Assembly (NCBI GenBank): GCA_023450535.1
Contig: JAEXGX010000279.1
Coordinates: 1 to 10,305 of the forward strand
DNA length: 10,305 bases
Direction: 5' to 3'
DNA from: Pseudomonadota bacterium
GTDB lineage: Bacteria; Desulfobacterota; Desulfovibrionia; Desulfovibrionales; Desulfovibrionaceae
Part shown: positions 1-7,260 of the stretch, one piece after another
Layout of the letters: each line of letters begins with the position of its first letter
Position numbering within the stretch: position 1 is the stretch's first letter
The notes under the pieces: model-generated
Database searches by the model: none
Seen by the model: only the letters and a program-made list of their open reading frames with translations
Told to the model about the DNA's origin: nothing
Program-made: the position numbers and the translations under genes

Positions 1-666
1 GCCCTCACCCTGGACACACTGACCACCAAAACCCGCTACACCTTGGCGGACTTCAGCCTGCTCGGCATGACCGGCGTGTATCAGGAAGGCTTTTTCTGCC
101 TGACGGACAAGCCGTGGAAGAACATGAAGGAACTCGTCGCCTGGGCCAAAAAAGAAAACAGGGCGTTGAGTTATCCTTCCTCTGTGGTGTTTGACAAACT
201 AATCACCCGGTATATCGGGGAGAAGGAAGGCGTTGAAATCCGCGCCATGCCCGTGCAGGGCGGGGCTGCGATAGTTTCCTCCGTGCTGGGCGGGCATACC
301 GATTTTGGTTACGGCGGAGGCTTCCAATCCTCGTATGTGAAGGCCGGCAAGATGCGTCATCTGGCCAGTATCGGCAGCCAGCGCTCCCCGTATTCTCCCG
401 AAACGCCGACTCTGGCTGAAGAAGGCTGGCCGCTGCTGGTGTTCGACAACTACTTTGCTTTCTACGCTTCTAAAAAGGTTCCCGCCGAGATCCTGACCAG
501 GCTTTCCGAAGCTCTGGTGCGAGCGGGCAACCAATCCTCAGTGCAGCAGGCCCTGGCCGAAAAGGCCGGCGTGTATCCCTCCGTGTTCGATGCCGAGGAA
601 TCCACAAAGATTCTGGAGGAAAGCCTGGTCCGTTACCGGAATATGCTTGAGGAAATGAAGAAATAG
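1..666 (+). CDS. tctC: TctC-type solute-binding protein of a tripartite tricarboxylate transporter (5' partial)
   Basis: This is the periplasmic binding protein of a TTT (TctCBA) transporter, which captures a carboxylic acid and hands it to the TctA/TctB membrane part. The reading frame is open from base 1, so the true start and the signal peptide lie upstream. 221 residues are visible, against roughly 320 in complete family members. Visible family features are a K-N-M-K-E-L-V-A-W-A-K segment, then G-G-H-T-D at visible residues 97-101 (the allele of the usual L-G-G-H-x-D), then A-G-K-M-R-H-L-A, then the E-T-P-T-L-A-E-E-G-W-P segment, and a C-terminal helix ending in K-K. The first in-frame start-like codon (TTG at 43) sits inside the conserved fold and is not the real start. 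tctB and tctA follow in the usual order. The bound substrate cannot be read from sequence; TctC proteins bind citrate, tartrate, sulfolactate, terephthalate and other acids. Confidence 0.93.
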   Translation, partial: ALTLDTLTTKTRYTLADFSLLGMTGVYQEGFFCLTDKPWKNMKELVAWAKKENRALSYPSSVVFDKLITRYIGEKEGVEIRAMPVQGGAAIVSSVLGGHTDFGYGGGFQSSYVKAGKMRHLASIGSQRSPYSPETPTLAEEGWPLLVFDNYFAFYASKKVPAEILTRLSEALVRAGNQSSVQQALAEKAGVYPSVFDAEESTKILEESLVRYRNMLEEMKK

Positions 667-671
667 CACAT

Positions 672-709
672 GCGGGCGTCCGTAGCGTACAGCGACTCCG
701 GGCGTCCGC
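672..709 (+). promoter_or_regulatory. 11-bp RNA stem-loop between tctC and tctB
   Basis: The 10-base direct repeat CGGGCGTCCG (673-682 and 699-708) is nearly self-complementary. As + strand RNA, 672-682 pairs with 699-709 over 11 bp without a mismatch, using two G-U wobbles (676 with 705, 679 with 702), and leaves a 16-base loop. It begins 6 bases after the tctC stop. No U-tract follows, so it is unlikely to be a strong terminator. Inference: it protects the 3' end of tctC mRNA, or partly attenuates, so that more binding protein than membrane subunits is made, as is common for binding-protein transporters. Confidence 0.5.
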
Positions 710-743
710 CGGGCAAGGCCATTACCCTGTGTGAGGAGCTTCT

Positions 744-1187
744 ATGCGGATTCAGGAATTCTACGTGAATATATTGCTGATGATCGGGAGTATCGTCATG
801 GTGCTCTTTATCATCCCGGAATGGACGCCAGAGTCCCAGGGCTACGGACTTGCGGCTTCTTCTCTGCCCAACGCGATGTGCATTGTCATCGGTGCGCTGG
901 CCGGTCTTCAGCTTTTGTGCGGTGTGCGGCACGGCTTGCAATGGAAGGGAGAGCACCCCGTTTCCCTTGAGGTGGTCATTCATCTCACCAAATATTTTGG
1001 CGTGATGCTGCTGGTCTTCCCGGCCTGGAAATGGTTGGGCTTCGTGCCGGGTGGCATGGTCGTGCTGGCGCTCCTGTATGTTGTAACGGGTATCAGAAAC
1101 AGGGCTGCGGTGGCGGCAATCTGCGTGCTGCTGCCCGTGGTCTGTTATGCTCTGCTTTGGCACGGGCTGCATATTCCCACGCCCTGA
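744..1187 (+). CDS. tctB: TctB small membrane subunit of the TTT transporter
   Basis: This is the small, poorly conserved integral membrane component that works with TctA in the inner membrane. The 147-residue length is normal for TctB. Hydrophobic segments are visible at about residues 9-25, 41-60, 84-114 (long enough for two helices around a W-L-G-F-x-P-G-G turn) and 121-139, so four to five membrane spans. The turn followed by a hydrophobic helix and the short C-terminal L-H-I-P-T-P tail are typical of the family. The ATG at 744 is preceded by GAGGAG at 733-738 with 5 bases spacing, which fixes the start. It lies 77 bases after tctC and 33 bases before tctA. Identification rests on topology, size and position more than on sequence identity. 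Confidence 0.88.
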   Translation: MRIQEFYVNILLMIGSIVMVLFIIPEWTPESQGYGLAASSLPNAMCIVIGALAGLQLLCGVRHGLQWKGEHPVSLEVVIHLTKYFGVMLLVFPAWKWLGFVPGGMVVLALLYVVTGIRNRAAVAAICVLLPVVCYALLWHGLHIPTP

Positions 1188-1220
1188 AGCGGGGCGGGCA
1201 TACGATAAAGGTACGCCGTT

Positions 1221-2750
1221 ATGGAAAATTTTCTTCTCGGACTGGGGGATGTCTTTACCCTGACTTCCCTGGCGTTCATGCTTTTCGGGGTTGTCTGCGG
1301 TATCGTCGTGGGGGCTATCCCCGGCCTGAGCGGTCCCATGGCCATTGCCCTGTGCATTCCCCTTACCTATTACATGACCCCGGTGGGAGCGGTGGGTTTT
1401 CTGGTAGGCATCAACAAGGGGGGCACCTTTGGCGGTTCCATCGCCTCCATCCTGTTGAATACTCCCGGTTCTCCGGAATCGGCGGCGACCTGCTACGACG
1501 GCTATCCTCTGGCACTTCAGCGCAAGGGAGAGAAGGCTCTCAAGGTTTCCCTCTTTTCGTCGTTTTTCGGGGACACCATTTCCGCCATTTCACTGGTGCT
1601 GCTCTCCGTACCGCTGGCTTCCGTGGCATTGAAACTCGCTCCTGCCGATATCTGCGCGATCATTCTGTTTTCTTTGGTACTGGTGTCTGGTCTGGATACT
1701 GGTTCCATGTCTAAAGGGCTCATCGCTGGGGCGCTCGGTATGCTGCTCGGTTGCATCGGACTTGACCCGGTCAGCGGTCTGCCCCGGCTGGATTTTGGTG
1801 TTCTTGAATTGAGCGCGGGCATTCCTCTGATGTGCCTTGCCATTGGCACACTGGCTATGTCGGAAATCATTTTTCAGATGCAGAAAACCTGCTTGGCGGA
1901 AAAAAGCGGTGCGGAACTCGCCCGCGCGGCTTCCCGCGAGGAAGGCCGCGTAACTTGGAAGGAACTGAAATCAGTCATCCGCACGGCCATACGCTCTTCC
2001 GGCATTGGGGTTGTGATCGGTGTGCTGCCCGGTTTGGGTGCGACTATGGCCGCATTCATGGCCTACGGAGCGGCCAAGAAAGCTTCAAAGCATCCCGGGG
2101 AATTCGGCAAGGGTTCACTGGAAGGCGTGGCCGCGCCCGAAGCGGCGAACAACGCCATTATCGGCGCGAACCTCGTGCCGTTGCTGACGCTGGGCATTCC
2201 CGGCAATGTCGCGGCGGCCATTATTCTCGGAGCGTTCATGGTGCACGGGCTTACTCCCGGTCCGCTGATGTTCGCGGAAAATCCGCGCCTGATTTACGGC
2301 ATCTATATTGCCGTATTCATGGCCGGAATCATGAACCTGATCGCCGGCTCTGTGGGGCTGCGTCTGTTCATCCGGGTCATGGGCATTCCCCGGGCCGTCC
2401 TTTATCCGGCCGTCCTGTATATCTGCATCGTAGGCGCCTATCTGGTAAGCAGTTCCGTGTTCGGCGTGGGCGTGATGCTCTGTCTGGCTCTGCTGGGCTT
2501 TTTCATGCGCAAGTTCGGCTATTCCTTTGTGACTTTTCTGATTGGGTTCGTGCTCGCTCCGGGCTTTGAGCTTTCCCTGCAGCAGACGCTGATTCTGAGT
2601 GGGGACGACCTGAGTGTGTTCGTCACCCGGCCTCTGCCGTTGATAATGTTGGCGGCATCGGTTCTGCTGGCAATCCGGACCTGGTGCAACGCCCGGAAAA
2701 AGCCCGCCCCCGAATCCGGCAGTGAATGCGCTCCGGTTTCGTTGGATTAG
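1221..2750 (+). CDS. tctA: TctA large permease subunit of the TTT transporter
   Basis: This is the large channel subunit of the ion-gradient-driven TTT system, located in the inner membrane. At 509 residues it has the family's usual length, and it is strongly hydrophobic throughout. Two halves carry related Pro-Gly signatures: P34-G35 in a G-A-I-P-G-L-S-G context in the first half, P270-G271 in G-V-L-P-G-L-G-A, and P327-G328 in L-G-I-P-G-N. The conserved G-G-T-F-G-G-S-I-x-S-I-L-L-N-T-P-G stretch at 67-83, followed by a Y-D-G-Y-P at 92-96, is a TctA hallmark. The central hydrophilic loop around residues 215-245 is also typical. A weak ribosome-binding site (AAAGG at 1207-1211) precedes the ATG by 9 bases. 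tctC and tctB lie directly upstream. The protein appears intact. Confidence 0.96.
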   Translation: MENFLLGLGDVFTLTSLAFMLFGVVCGIVVGAIPGLSGPMAIALCIPLTYYMTPVGAVGFLVGINKGGTFGGSIASILLNTPGSPESAATCYDGYPLALQRKGEKALKVSLFSSFFGDTISAISLVLLSVPLASVALKLAPADICAIILFSLVLVSGLDTGSMSKGLIAGALGMLLGCIGLDPVSGLPRLDFGVLELSAGIPLMCLAIGTLAMSEIIFQMQKTCLAEKSGAELARAASREEGRVTWKELKSVIRTAIRSSGIGVVIGVLPGLGATMAAFMAYGAAKKASKHPGEFGKGSLEGVAAPEAANNAIIGANLVPLLTLGIPGNVAAAIILGAFMVHGLTPGPLMFAENPRLIYGIYIAVFMAGIMNLIAGSVGLRLFIRVMGIPRAVLYPAVLYICIVGAYLVSSSVFGVGVMLCLALLGFFMRKFGYSFVTFLIGFVLAPGFELSLQQTLILSGDDLSVFVTRPLPLIMLAASVLLAIRTWCNARKKPAPESGSECAPVSLD

Positions 2751-2980
2751 CGCAAGTCATTTGCGGCGTTTGGCTCCGGCGGAGGCGTGAAGCCTTGTGC
2801 TACACTCAGCGCGCTTTCTCTCTTCAGCGCCCTGCCGCAAGGGCTGTGACTCCGGGCCCTGCGCCAGGCGACGCCCAGGCCCGCGCTCTGGGTTCTCAAT
2901 TACGCTGCCTTCAGGGCCGGCTGCGGGCTTGTCTGACCGGCCCGGTTCGCGAAATCACCCTTTCATTCAAGGATCATCCG
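2751..2980 (+). other. 230-base spacer with three GC-rich hairpins
   Basis: No gene is supported here. Three potential stems lie in tandem on the + strand: 2825-2833 with 2840-2846 (CAG plus CCCT pairing with AGGGCTG around a 2-base bulge and a 6-base loop); 2853-2858 with 2878-2883 (CGGGCC/GGCCCG); and 2914-2920 with 2937-2943 (GGGCCGG/CCGGCCC, 16-base loop). None has a following T-run, so termination is not proved. The downstream gene's frame stays open back to 2726, but its translation here is Arg/Ala/Pro-rich and does not resemble the enzyme family. A ribosome-binding site at the very end (AAGGA, 2969-2973) marks the real start at 2981. Inference: mRNA processing, attenuation or a decoupling spacer. 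Confidence 0.4.
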
Positions 2981-5368
2981 ATGCAGCTGACAGTTGAATA
3001 CCAGGCCATAGCAGAACTGTTTCGCAAGGCGGCGCAGGAGGGGCGCCGCTTCCTCTACGAATACGAGGTCTATAACCTGCTCGCGCTTTCGGGCTCGGAA
3101 ACTCCGCCCAAATGCGTCTTCATTCCCAAGAACGCCCGGCCGGTGGAAGAGGAGGTCATGGCTCTGCCCGGGGAAAAGGCGGTGCTGAAAATCGTATCGC
3201 CCACGATTGTGCACAAAACCGAAGTGGGAGGCGTGCGCATTGTGCCGAAAACGCCGGATCATGTACGCTCTGCCGTCCGCCGCATGCTGTCTGAAGTGCC
3301 GGAACGCTATGCTGGCTGGATCGAGCGCAATAGAGACGCTGCGCCCGCTGCGTACCGGGGGCTGAGCGGCGGGGCGTTGCAGGATGCCGTGGCTGGCGAT
3401 CTGCAGGGTGTGCTTCAGGTGCAGTTCATGCCGCCGGATTCGTCAGCCTTCGGCAACGAGCTGATCGTGGGGCTGCGTCGTACCCGCGAGTTCGGGATGG
3501 TGATCAGCGCCGGTCTGGGCGGAACAGACACTGAGCTGTATGCCGAGCGCTTTCGCAAAGGGCAGGCGATTGTGGCGGCCCTGACGGATATGACGGACGG
3601 CCGCACTTTTTTCGAGCTGTACCGCAGGACGGTATCTTACCGGAAGCTGGCGGGGCTGACACGCGGGCAGCGCCGCATCGTCACCGATGAACAGTTGATT
3701 GAATGCTTCGAGTCGTTCATCCGGCTTGGCAACTATTTCTCGGGCACTAATCCGGACGCACCGTTTGCCATAGACGAACTGGAAGTTAATCCCTTCACCT
3801 TTACGGATTACCTCATGGTGCCGCTGGACGGCATGTGCCGTTTCTCCCTGCCGGGCGAGCGATCTGCGGAACGCCCCATTAGCAGGATCGGCCGGCTTCT
3901 GCATCCCCGGACTATCGGCATTGTGGGGGTGTCCGCCACGCGGCGCAATTTCGGGCGCATCATTCTGGAAAATATTCTGGCGGCGGGGTTCGAGTCAGAA
4001 CGCGTGGTTATAGTGCGCGAGGGGGAGGCCGACTGCTCCGGCGTACGCTGTGTCCTCAGTCTGGCGGAGCTGCCCGAAGCTCTGGATTTGTTCATCGTGG
4101 CCATTGGTGCGCCGCAGGTGCCCGCACTGGCTGATGAAATCATCGAGCGCAACGCGGCGCACAGCGTCATGCTCATACCGGGCGGCCTCGGAGAAACGGA
4201 GGAAAGCAGAGACATGGCGGCGCGTATGATGGAGCGCATCGCCGAAGCCCACGGACGCGGAGACGGCGGGCCGGTATTTCTCGGCGCAAACTGCATGGGG
4301 GTGATTTCCCGCCCCGGCCGTTATGATACATGGTTTATCCCCGCCGCCAAGATGCGGGCCTGCCGGGACACGGAAAGGCCGCCCCGGCGCGTGGCCATTT
4401 TCAGCCAGAGCGGGGCCTTTCTGCTCAACCGCTTCAGTCAGGAACCCGAACTGCGCCCCGCTTATCTTATTTCCCTGGGCAATCAGACGGATCTGACCTT
4501 GGGAGACATGATGCGCTATTTCCGGGATTCCGACGAAGCGGACGTGATTGCTGTCTATGCGGAAGGCTTCAAGGATCTTGACGGGTTGAGATTTGCCCAT
4601 GCCGTGCGGGAGGCCGTGCACGCCGGAAAGCAGGTGGTGTTCTACAAGGCCGGGCGTACGCCTGAGGGCAAGAGCGCGACCAGCGGGCACACGGCCTCCC
4701 TCGCGGGGGATTACATGGTGTGCGAAAACTGTGTCCGCGAGGCGGGGGCTATGGTGGCCCGTAGCCTTACGGAATTTCAGGATTTGATCCTGCTGGCCGA
4801 GGCCTTCAGCGCGGTGACGCCGCAGGGGAGGCGGCTCGGCGCGATCAGCGGCGCGGGATTTGAGGCTGTGGGCATGGCGGATTCCATCCAGTCCGACGAT
4901 TACAACATGAGTTTGGGGTCATGTTCAGAGGAAACCCGCGCCGCCATGCGGGAGCTTATCTCGGCTAAGAAACTGGACAGGCTGGTGACGGTGGGAAATC
5001 CCCTGGATATCAATCCGGGAGCCGACGACGAGACGCATGCCCGGATGGCGGAACTGATGCTACGCGATGAGAACATTGACGCGGTCATCGTGGGACTGGA
5101 CCCTCATTCTCCCGTCACGCACACGCTGGCGGACACGGATGATGAGGCGTTCCGCATGGATGCGCCGGACGGCATTCTGGCCCTCCTGACGGAACTGCGG
5201 GCACATTGCTCCAAACCCCTGGTGACCGTGGTGGACGGTGGCGCGCAGTTCGAGCCGCTTCGATCCGCGCTCTGGGCGCGGAACATTCCGGCGTTCACGG
5301 TATGCGACCGGGCGGTATCCGCTCTGTCGCAATATATTGAGGCCAGGCTCTACGCGAAATCGCTGTAA
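2981..5368 (+). CDS. Fused ADP-forming acyl-CoA synthetase (acetate--CoA ligase family), ATP-grasp domain first
   Basis: Enzymes of this superfamily interconvert an acyl-CoA plus ADP and phosphate with the free acid plus ATP and CoA, through a phospho-histidine; they act in the cytoplasm. The 795 residues are arranged as follows. An ATP-grasp (beta) half at about 1-285 has S-P-T-I-V-H-K-T-E-V-G-G-V with H78, an E160-L-I-V-G segment followed by F-G and G-L-G-G, and a D-E-L-E-V-N-P-F metal-site segment at 265-272. A CoA-binding Rossmann domain starts near 308 (G-I-V-G-V-S-A at 313-319). A succinyl-CoA-ligase-like half has S-Q-S-G at 475-478, S-L-G-N-Q-x-D, and S-G-H-T-A-S-L-A-G with H570, the expected phosphorylated histidine. 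The order beta then alpha is the reverse of the PatZ/Entamoeba-type fusion. ATG 2981 is chosen because AAGGA lies 7 bases upstream and the N-terminal ATP-grasp fold begins there. No GNAT acetyltransferase domain is present. The acyl substrate is unknown. Confidence 0.88.
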   Translation: MQLTVEYQAIAELFRKAAQEGRRFLYEYEVYNLLALSGSETPPKCVFIPKNARPVEEEVMALPGEKAVLKIVSPTIVHKTEVGGVRIVPKTPDHVRSAVRRMLSEVPERYAGWIERNRDAAPAAYRGLSGGALQDAVAGDLQGVLQVQFMPPDSSAFGNELIVGLRRTREFGMVISAGLGGTDTELYAERFRKGQAIVAALTDMTDGRTFFELYRRTVSYRKLAGLTRGQRRIVTDEQLIECFESFIRLGNYFSGTNPDAPFAIDELEVNPFTFTDYLMVPLDGMCRFSLPGERSAERPISRIGRLLHPRTIGIVGVSATRRNFGRIILENILAAGFESERVVIVREGEADCSGVRCVLSLAELPEALDLFIVAIGAPQVPALADEIIERNAAHSVMLIPGGLGETEESRDMAARMMERIAEAHGRGDGGPVFLGANCMGVISRPGRYDTWFIPAAKMRACRDTERPPRRVAIFSQSGAFLLNRFSQEPELRPAYLISLGNQTDLTLGDMMRYFRDSDEADVIAVYAEGFKDLDGLRFAHAVREAVHAGKQVVFYKAGRTPEGKSATSGHTASLAGDYMVCENCVREAGAMVARSLTEFQDLILLAEAFSAVTPQGRRLGAISGAGFEAVGMADSIQSDDYNMSLGSCSEETRAAMRELISAKKLDRLVTVGNPLDINPGADDETHARMAELMLRDENIDAVIVGLDPHSPVTHTLADTDDEAFRMDAPDGILALLTELRAHCSKPLVTVVDGGAQFEPLRSALWARNIPAFTVCDRAVSALSQYIEARLYAKSL

Positions 5369-5446
5369 CCTGCGGCAGGGAAGGGCCCGAACGCAGGGCT
5401 TCTGCCCGACGGGAATGTTCAATCGCCAAATGTTTCAGGAGAACAT

Positions 5447-5803
5447 ATGGAACGGAAAACCAGAATCTGCGTCTTTGATTACGCTAGCACGCCGGATGAA
5501 GCCGTACCGGGGGCAGGCAACATCAGAAGGATAATCACTCAGGAAAATTCGGGCATGGATCTGACCCTGTCCAAGGGGACGCTGAAGCCTGGGGCGGGTC
5601 ATACCTGGCACGAGCATGAAACGCAGGACGAAGCCGTGTTCGTGCTCGAAGGGGAAGGCACCATGCATATCGAGGGGTATGGCGACGTGCGGTATAAGCC
5701 CGGCATGAGCATCGTGATTCCCCGGGGGATACGGCATTATAACGAAAATACGTCCGAAGCCGACGCCGTGCTGATATCCGTCTTCAACCCGGCGTTGCGC
5801 TGA
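5447..5803 (+). CDS. Single-domain cupin protein, probably metal-binding
   Basis: A 118-residue protein made of one cupin beta-barrel. Both classical motifs are exact. Motif 1, G(X)5HXH(X)4E(X)6G, spans G49 to G69 with H55, H57 and E62. Motif 2, G(X)5PXG(X)2H(X)3N, spans G86 to N101 with H97. The three histidines and the glutamate form the usual site for Fe, Mn, Zn or Ni, so an enzymatic role (isomerase, dioxygenase, lyase or epimerase) is more likely than a storage role, but the reaction cannot be read. The ATG follows AGGAG (5437-5441) by 5 bases. It lies 78 bases after the CoA ligase and 18 bases before the Ldh_2 dehydrogenase, so the two short genes are almost certainly co-transcribed and the cupin probably acts on the same substrate or its product. 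Confidence 0.9.
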   Translation: MERKTRICVFDYASTPDEAVPGAGNIRRIITQENSGMDLTLSKGTLKPGAGHTWHEHETQDEAVFVLEGEGTMHIEGYGDVRYKPGMSIVIPRGIRHYNENTSEADAVLISVFNPALR

Positions 5804-5821
5804 GAGAGCGGGGAGCAGGCC

Positions 5822-6883
5822 ATGAGCGAACAGACATACACGGTTCAAGAGGAAGGGCTTCGGCTGTTTTGCACGGCCCTGTTCATGTCGGAAGGCGTGC
5901 CGGAGGACGAGGCACGTATCACGGCGGACGTTTTGGTGGAGGCTAACCTCACGGGTGTGGATTCGCACGGCGTGAGCCGGGTGGCTGCGTATATGGAACG
6001 CCTGCGCCGGGGGGGGAACCGGAAGGTCGCGAAGGTGGATGTGCTGGCGGATTTTCCCGCCGGGGCCACCTGGGACGCCAACGGCAGTCTGGGGCAGGTG
6101 GTCGCGTACCGTGCCATGCTGGCGGCTATGGACAAGGCCCGGAGCGTGGGCGTGGGGTTTGTCGCCGTCCGGCATAACAACCACACCGGGGCCAACGCCT
6201 ACTATGCCCGCATGGCGGCGGAAGGTGGACTGATCGGGCTCATCGCCGGGAACGGGCCGCCCATGGTGGCCCCCTGGGGCAGTGCCTCGCCGTTTTTCTC
6301 GACCAATCCGTTGAGTTTCGGCGTGCCCGCCGGGGAGGAGCGCCCTGTTGTCATCGACATGGCGACCAGCGTGTCCGCGCGGGGGAAGATCATTCTTGCC
6401 GCGAAAAACGGTGCGGAAATTCCCCTGGGCTGGGCCGTGGACAAGGAGGGCAACGATACGAAGGAGCCTGCCGCCGCCCTGAAGGGAGTACTGTTGCCTT
6501 TCGGCGGACACAAGGGCTATGCTGTCGCCGTCATGGTGGAGGTGCTTGCAGGGCTGCTGTCCGGTGCGGGCTACGGCCCGGCCATGAACGAGCACTACAA
6601 CCGGCACGATGTGCCCGTGAACAGCGGAAACCTGTTCGCCGCCGTCGATGTTTCCCGCTTTGTGCCGCTTGAGGAGTTCAGACGCGGAGTGGACGGCATG
6701 ATCCGGACCATCCGTTCCGGTAAAGTGCGCCCCGGTTTCGGGGAAATACTGCTGCCCGGCGAAATCGAGGCACGGACCAGGGAAAGCCGGATGAGCCTGG
6801 GCATTCCTCTGCCCGGATCCGTTTTCCATGAGTTGAAAGAAGAAGGGGAGCGTTGCGGCGTGACGCCGCCTATGCCGCTTTAG
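5822..6883 (+). CDS. Malate/L-lactate dehydrogenase (Ldh_2) family NAD(P)-dependent oxidoreductase
   Basis: The family oxidises 2-hydroxy acids to 2-keto acids (malate, ureidoglycolate, (R)-sulfolactate, 2,3-diketo-L-gulonate) or reduces cyclic imino acids, with NAD(P)H, in the cytoplasm. Its 353 residues fit the usual 330-360. The N-terminal D-S-H-G-V-S-R signature is at 47-53. H49, R53 and H121 (in N-N-H-T-G) keep the same spacing as the catalytic His44, Arg48 and His116 that I recall for ureidoglycolate dehydrogenase AllD. Further family marks are T-N-P at 161-163, V-I-D-M-A-T-S at 177-183, G-W-A-V-D at 203-207 and the P-F-G-G-H-K-G cofactor loop at 226-232. All key residues are present, so the enzyme should be active. 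It is the last gene of the cassette that starts with tctCBA. The link to the transporter recalls the sulfolactate cluster of Chromohalobacter (SlcHFG with the Ldh_2 enzyme ComC), but substrate is not fixed by sequence. Confidence 0.93.
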   Translation: MSEQTYTVQEEGLRLFCTALFMSEGVPEDEARITADVLVEANLTGVDSHGVSRVAAYMERLRRGGNRKVAKVDVLADFPAGATWDANGSLGQVVAYRAMLAAMDKARSVGVGFVAVRHNNHTGANAYYARMAAEGGLIGLIAGNGPPMVAPWGSASPFFSTNPLSFGVPAGEERPVVIDMATSVSARGKIILAAKNGAEIPLGWAVDKEGNDTKEPAAALKGVLLPFGGHKGYAVAVMVEVLAGLLSGAGYGPAMNEHYNRHDVPVNSGNLFAAVDVSRFVPLEEFRRGVDGMIRTIRSGKVRPGFGEILLPGEIEARTRESRMSLGIPLPGSVFHELKEEGERCGVTPPMPL

Positions 6884-7101
6884 CAGCTTCATTAAAAATT
6901 CCTTTATGGTTTGAAACCTCCGGATGCGGAATCAGCCGGCGGATGAGGCCGACTGAGGATTGAAACATTTTAGAGCCGATTTACGTTAAGACTGAAGGCA
7001 CCGCGACGTTGGAATTGTCGCAATTGGAGGCGTGAAGTCTGTTGACCAGAACATCGTGCCCTGTCCATGCCTAATTTTTGAAAGTTAATCAGCCTTAAAC
7101 C
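6884..7101. other. Intergenic region with no recognised gene
   Basis: 218 bases follow the Ldh_2 stop. No open frame longer than a few codons with a ribosome-binding site is seen on either strand, and I see no clear terminator with a T-run. Small inverted repeats exist (for example GCGAC at 7003-7007 with GTCGC at 7017-7021, overlapping AATTG/CAATT), but they are too short to be called. Base composition is closer to neutral than in the flanking genes. It may contain the end of the cassette 1 transcript and the trailer of the opposing tRNA transcript. Confidence 0.5.
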
Positions 7102-7142
7102 AATGATGGCCGGAAAGTTATTAAAACTTCCCGGCCATCATT
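7102..7142 (-). terminator. Long hairpin downstream of tRNA-Leu, possible terminator
   Basis: Arms 7102-7119 and 7125-7142 are 18 bases each with a 5-base loop (ATTAA on the + strand). Read as a - strand transcript all 18 positions pair, with one G-U wobble; read as a + strand transcript the same position is an A-C mismatch. This asymmetry suggests the structure is kept for - strand RNA. It starts 10 bases beyond the encoded CCA end of the tRNA. The run of T after the stem on the - strand is weak (GGTTTAAGG), so it may be a tRNA 3' processing or stability element rather than an efficient terminator. It could also slow + strand transcription coming from the Ldh_2 gene. Confidence 0.55.
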
Positions 7143-7152
7143 GATGCTATCG

Positions 7153-7238
7153 TGGTAGCGGAGGAGGGACTTGAACCCTCACACCCTTGCGGATACTTGA
7201 TTTTGAGTCAAGCGTGTCTGCCATTCCACCACTCCGCC
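7153..7238 (-). tRNA. tRNA-Leu, anticodon CAA
   Basis: On the - strand an 86-base cloverleaf can be folded. The acceptor is GGCGGAG pairing with CTCCGCT (first pair G-U), discriminator A and encoded CCA at 7153-7155. The T arm is GAGGG-TTCAAGT-CCCTC. The anticodon stem is CTTGA/TCAAG with loop CTCAAAA, giving anticodon CAA (complement of + strand 7203-7205), which reads UUG codons. The D arm contains the TGGTGGAATGGCAGAC type sequence of leucine tRNAs, and the long class II variable arm (TATCCGCAAGGGTGT) is expected for leucine. It stands alone, opposite to the flanking protein operons. Confidence 0.96.
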
Positions 7239-7260
7239 ACGGCAGGCATCAAGTCCGCCT

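Noticed and set aside
2798..2806. Extended -10-like TGCTACACT before the acyl-CoA synthetase
   Set aside because: There is no acceptable -35 hexamer at the right spacing and the match is not better than chance.
2726..2980. N-terminal extension of the acyl-CoA synthetase by 85 residues, overlapping tctA
   Set aside because: The extension is Arg/Ala/Pro-rich without family similarity, overlaps the end of tctA, and a good ribosome-binding site lies 7 bases before the ATG at 2981 where the ATP-grasp fold starts.
6855..6869. GCGGCG-TGA-CGCCGC hairpin at the end of the Ldh_2 gene as a terminator
   Set aside because: It lies inside the coding sequence 12 bases before the stop codon and no T-run follows; it encodes ordinary codons.
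5435..6892. 485-codon open frame on the - strand across the cupin and Ldh_2 genes
   Set aside because: It is antisense to two well supported enzymes; its translation is His/Arg/Pro/Gly-rich without recognisable domains, as expected of a shadow frame in GC-rich DNA.
6900..6970. GGTTTGAAACC and GATTGAAAC, which resemble the ends of CRISPR repeats
   Set aside because: They occur once each without regular spacing or spacer structure; no array is present.
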